Part shown: piece after piece, positions 30,046 to 30,203 of the stretch
How the letters are laid out: every line of letters starts with the position of its first letter
Position numbering within the stretch: position 1 is the first letter of the stretch
Assembly: GCA_029264075.1 (NCBI GenBank)
Contig: JARICQ010000039.1
Location: forward strand, 1 to 30,203
Reading direction: 5' to 3'
From: Tissierellaceae bacterium
GTDB lineage: Bacteria > Bacillota > Clostridia > Tissierellales > Tissierellaceae
DNA length: 30,203 nt
Made by a program: the position numbers and the translations under genes
Notes under the pieces: generated by a model
The model's database searches: none
What the model was told of the DNA's origin: nothing
What the model saw: only the letters and a program-made list of their open reading frames with translations

Positions 30046-30203
30046 CTATATACTTGTAACTTTAACCTCTTTTTCTACAAACACAGTGTCATCACCATCT
30101 AGTGTAGCCGTTAAAACTAAATCTCCATACCTACCGAATTTAACTGGTTTTAATTGACAGGTATTATCCGTAAAAGATTCAATTTTTGTATAATAGTCAC
30201 TAT
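30046..30203 (-). CDS. C-terminal fragment of an unknown protein, Ig-like beta domain
   Basis: An open frame enters from the right edge and ends with TAG at 30048-30046, giving 51 residues. It contains YYTKIESFTDNTCQLKPVKF and GRYGDLVLTATLDGDDTVF and ends VEKEVKVTSI. The alternating pattern with a G-(x)-L-V-L-T-A-T strand and a final E-V-K-V strand resembles the last strands of a bacterial Ig-like (Big-type) domain. Such domains are common at the ends of surface proteins and phage structural proteins. I do not recognise the specific family. Its location just past the broken yebC suggests it belongs to an inserted element, but this is inference. Confidence 0.55.
   Translation of the reverse strand, partial: SDYYTKIESFTDNTCQLKPVKFGRYGDLVLTATLDGDDTVFVEKEVKVTSI

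Noticed and set aside
1..30203. CRISPR arrays, complete insertion sequences, tRNA or rRNA genes.
   Set aside because: No regular direct-repeat array, transposase, inverted-repeat-bounded element, or tRNA/rRNA-like sequence was seen. The only sign of mobile DNA is the break at yebC.

Overview
The window reads as chromosomal DNA from a low-GC, Gram-positive, anaerobic amino-acid fermenter, most like Clostridia or Tissierellia (inferred). The support is strongly AT-rich DNA, GGAGG-type ribosome binding sites, a Bacillus/Clostridium-style division and cell-wall (dcw) cluster, and an anaerobic oxidative ornithine-degradation cluster of the kind known from Clostridium sticklandii. Every confident gene lies on the minus strand, so transcription runs from high to low coordinates and the regions below follow that order.

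Right edge (about 29.7-30.2 kb): only the last 39 codons of a yebC/pmpR-type gene are present. Homology breaks at about 29908, directly behind an in-frame TAA. Beyond the break lies about 135 bp of non-coding AT-rich DNA and then the C-terminus of an unrelated protein that looks like an Ig-type beta domain. This looks like the junction of an inserted element (possibly a prophage), though an assembly join cannot be excluded.

22.8-29.7 kb: an EAL-HDOD signalling protein, a DUF1461-type membrane protein, an iron-sulfur flavoprotein and deoC, ending in a terminator. Then comes a probable operon of a degenerate M16 peptidase (YmfF-type), an active-looking M16 peptidase (YmfH-type) and lgt, ending in a long bipartite terminator.

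8.6-22.6 kb: the dcw cluster, mraZ-rsmH-ftsL-PBP(2x PASTA)-[terminator/attenuator]-murE-mraY-murD-ftsW-murG-ftsQ-DUF881-DUF881-sbp-ftsZ-[terminator]. murF, murC, murB and ftsA are not here. Three AGTGG repeats at exact 10-bp spacing upstream of mraZ look like MraZ boxes.

5.86-8.5 kb: nrdR, pgeF and a PAS-AAA-Fis sigma-54 activator (RocR-like), closely spaced and probably one operon.

1-5.7 kb: ord-[terminator]-ortA-ortB-oraS-oraE-mutL(partial). OraSE with PLP and B12 turns D-ornithine into 2,4-diaminopentanoate. Ord deaminates this oxidatively to 2-amino-4-oxopentanoate, and OrtAB cleaves that with CoA to acetyl-CoA and alanine. The MutL-type ATPase probably reactivates the mutase.

The most interesting signal is regulatory. 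A near-consensus sigma-54 promoter (5690-5705) precedes ord. A double dyad (5816-5859) about 150 bp further upstream overlaps the end of the activator gene. The same TAGTGCAAA half-site recurs as a perfect 24-bp palindrome (7237-7260) in the first codons of the activator gene. Together these suggest a sigma-54 ornithine-catabolism regulon with possible feedback on the activator.
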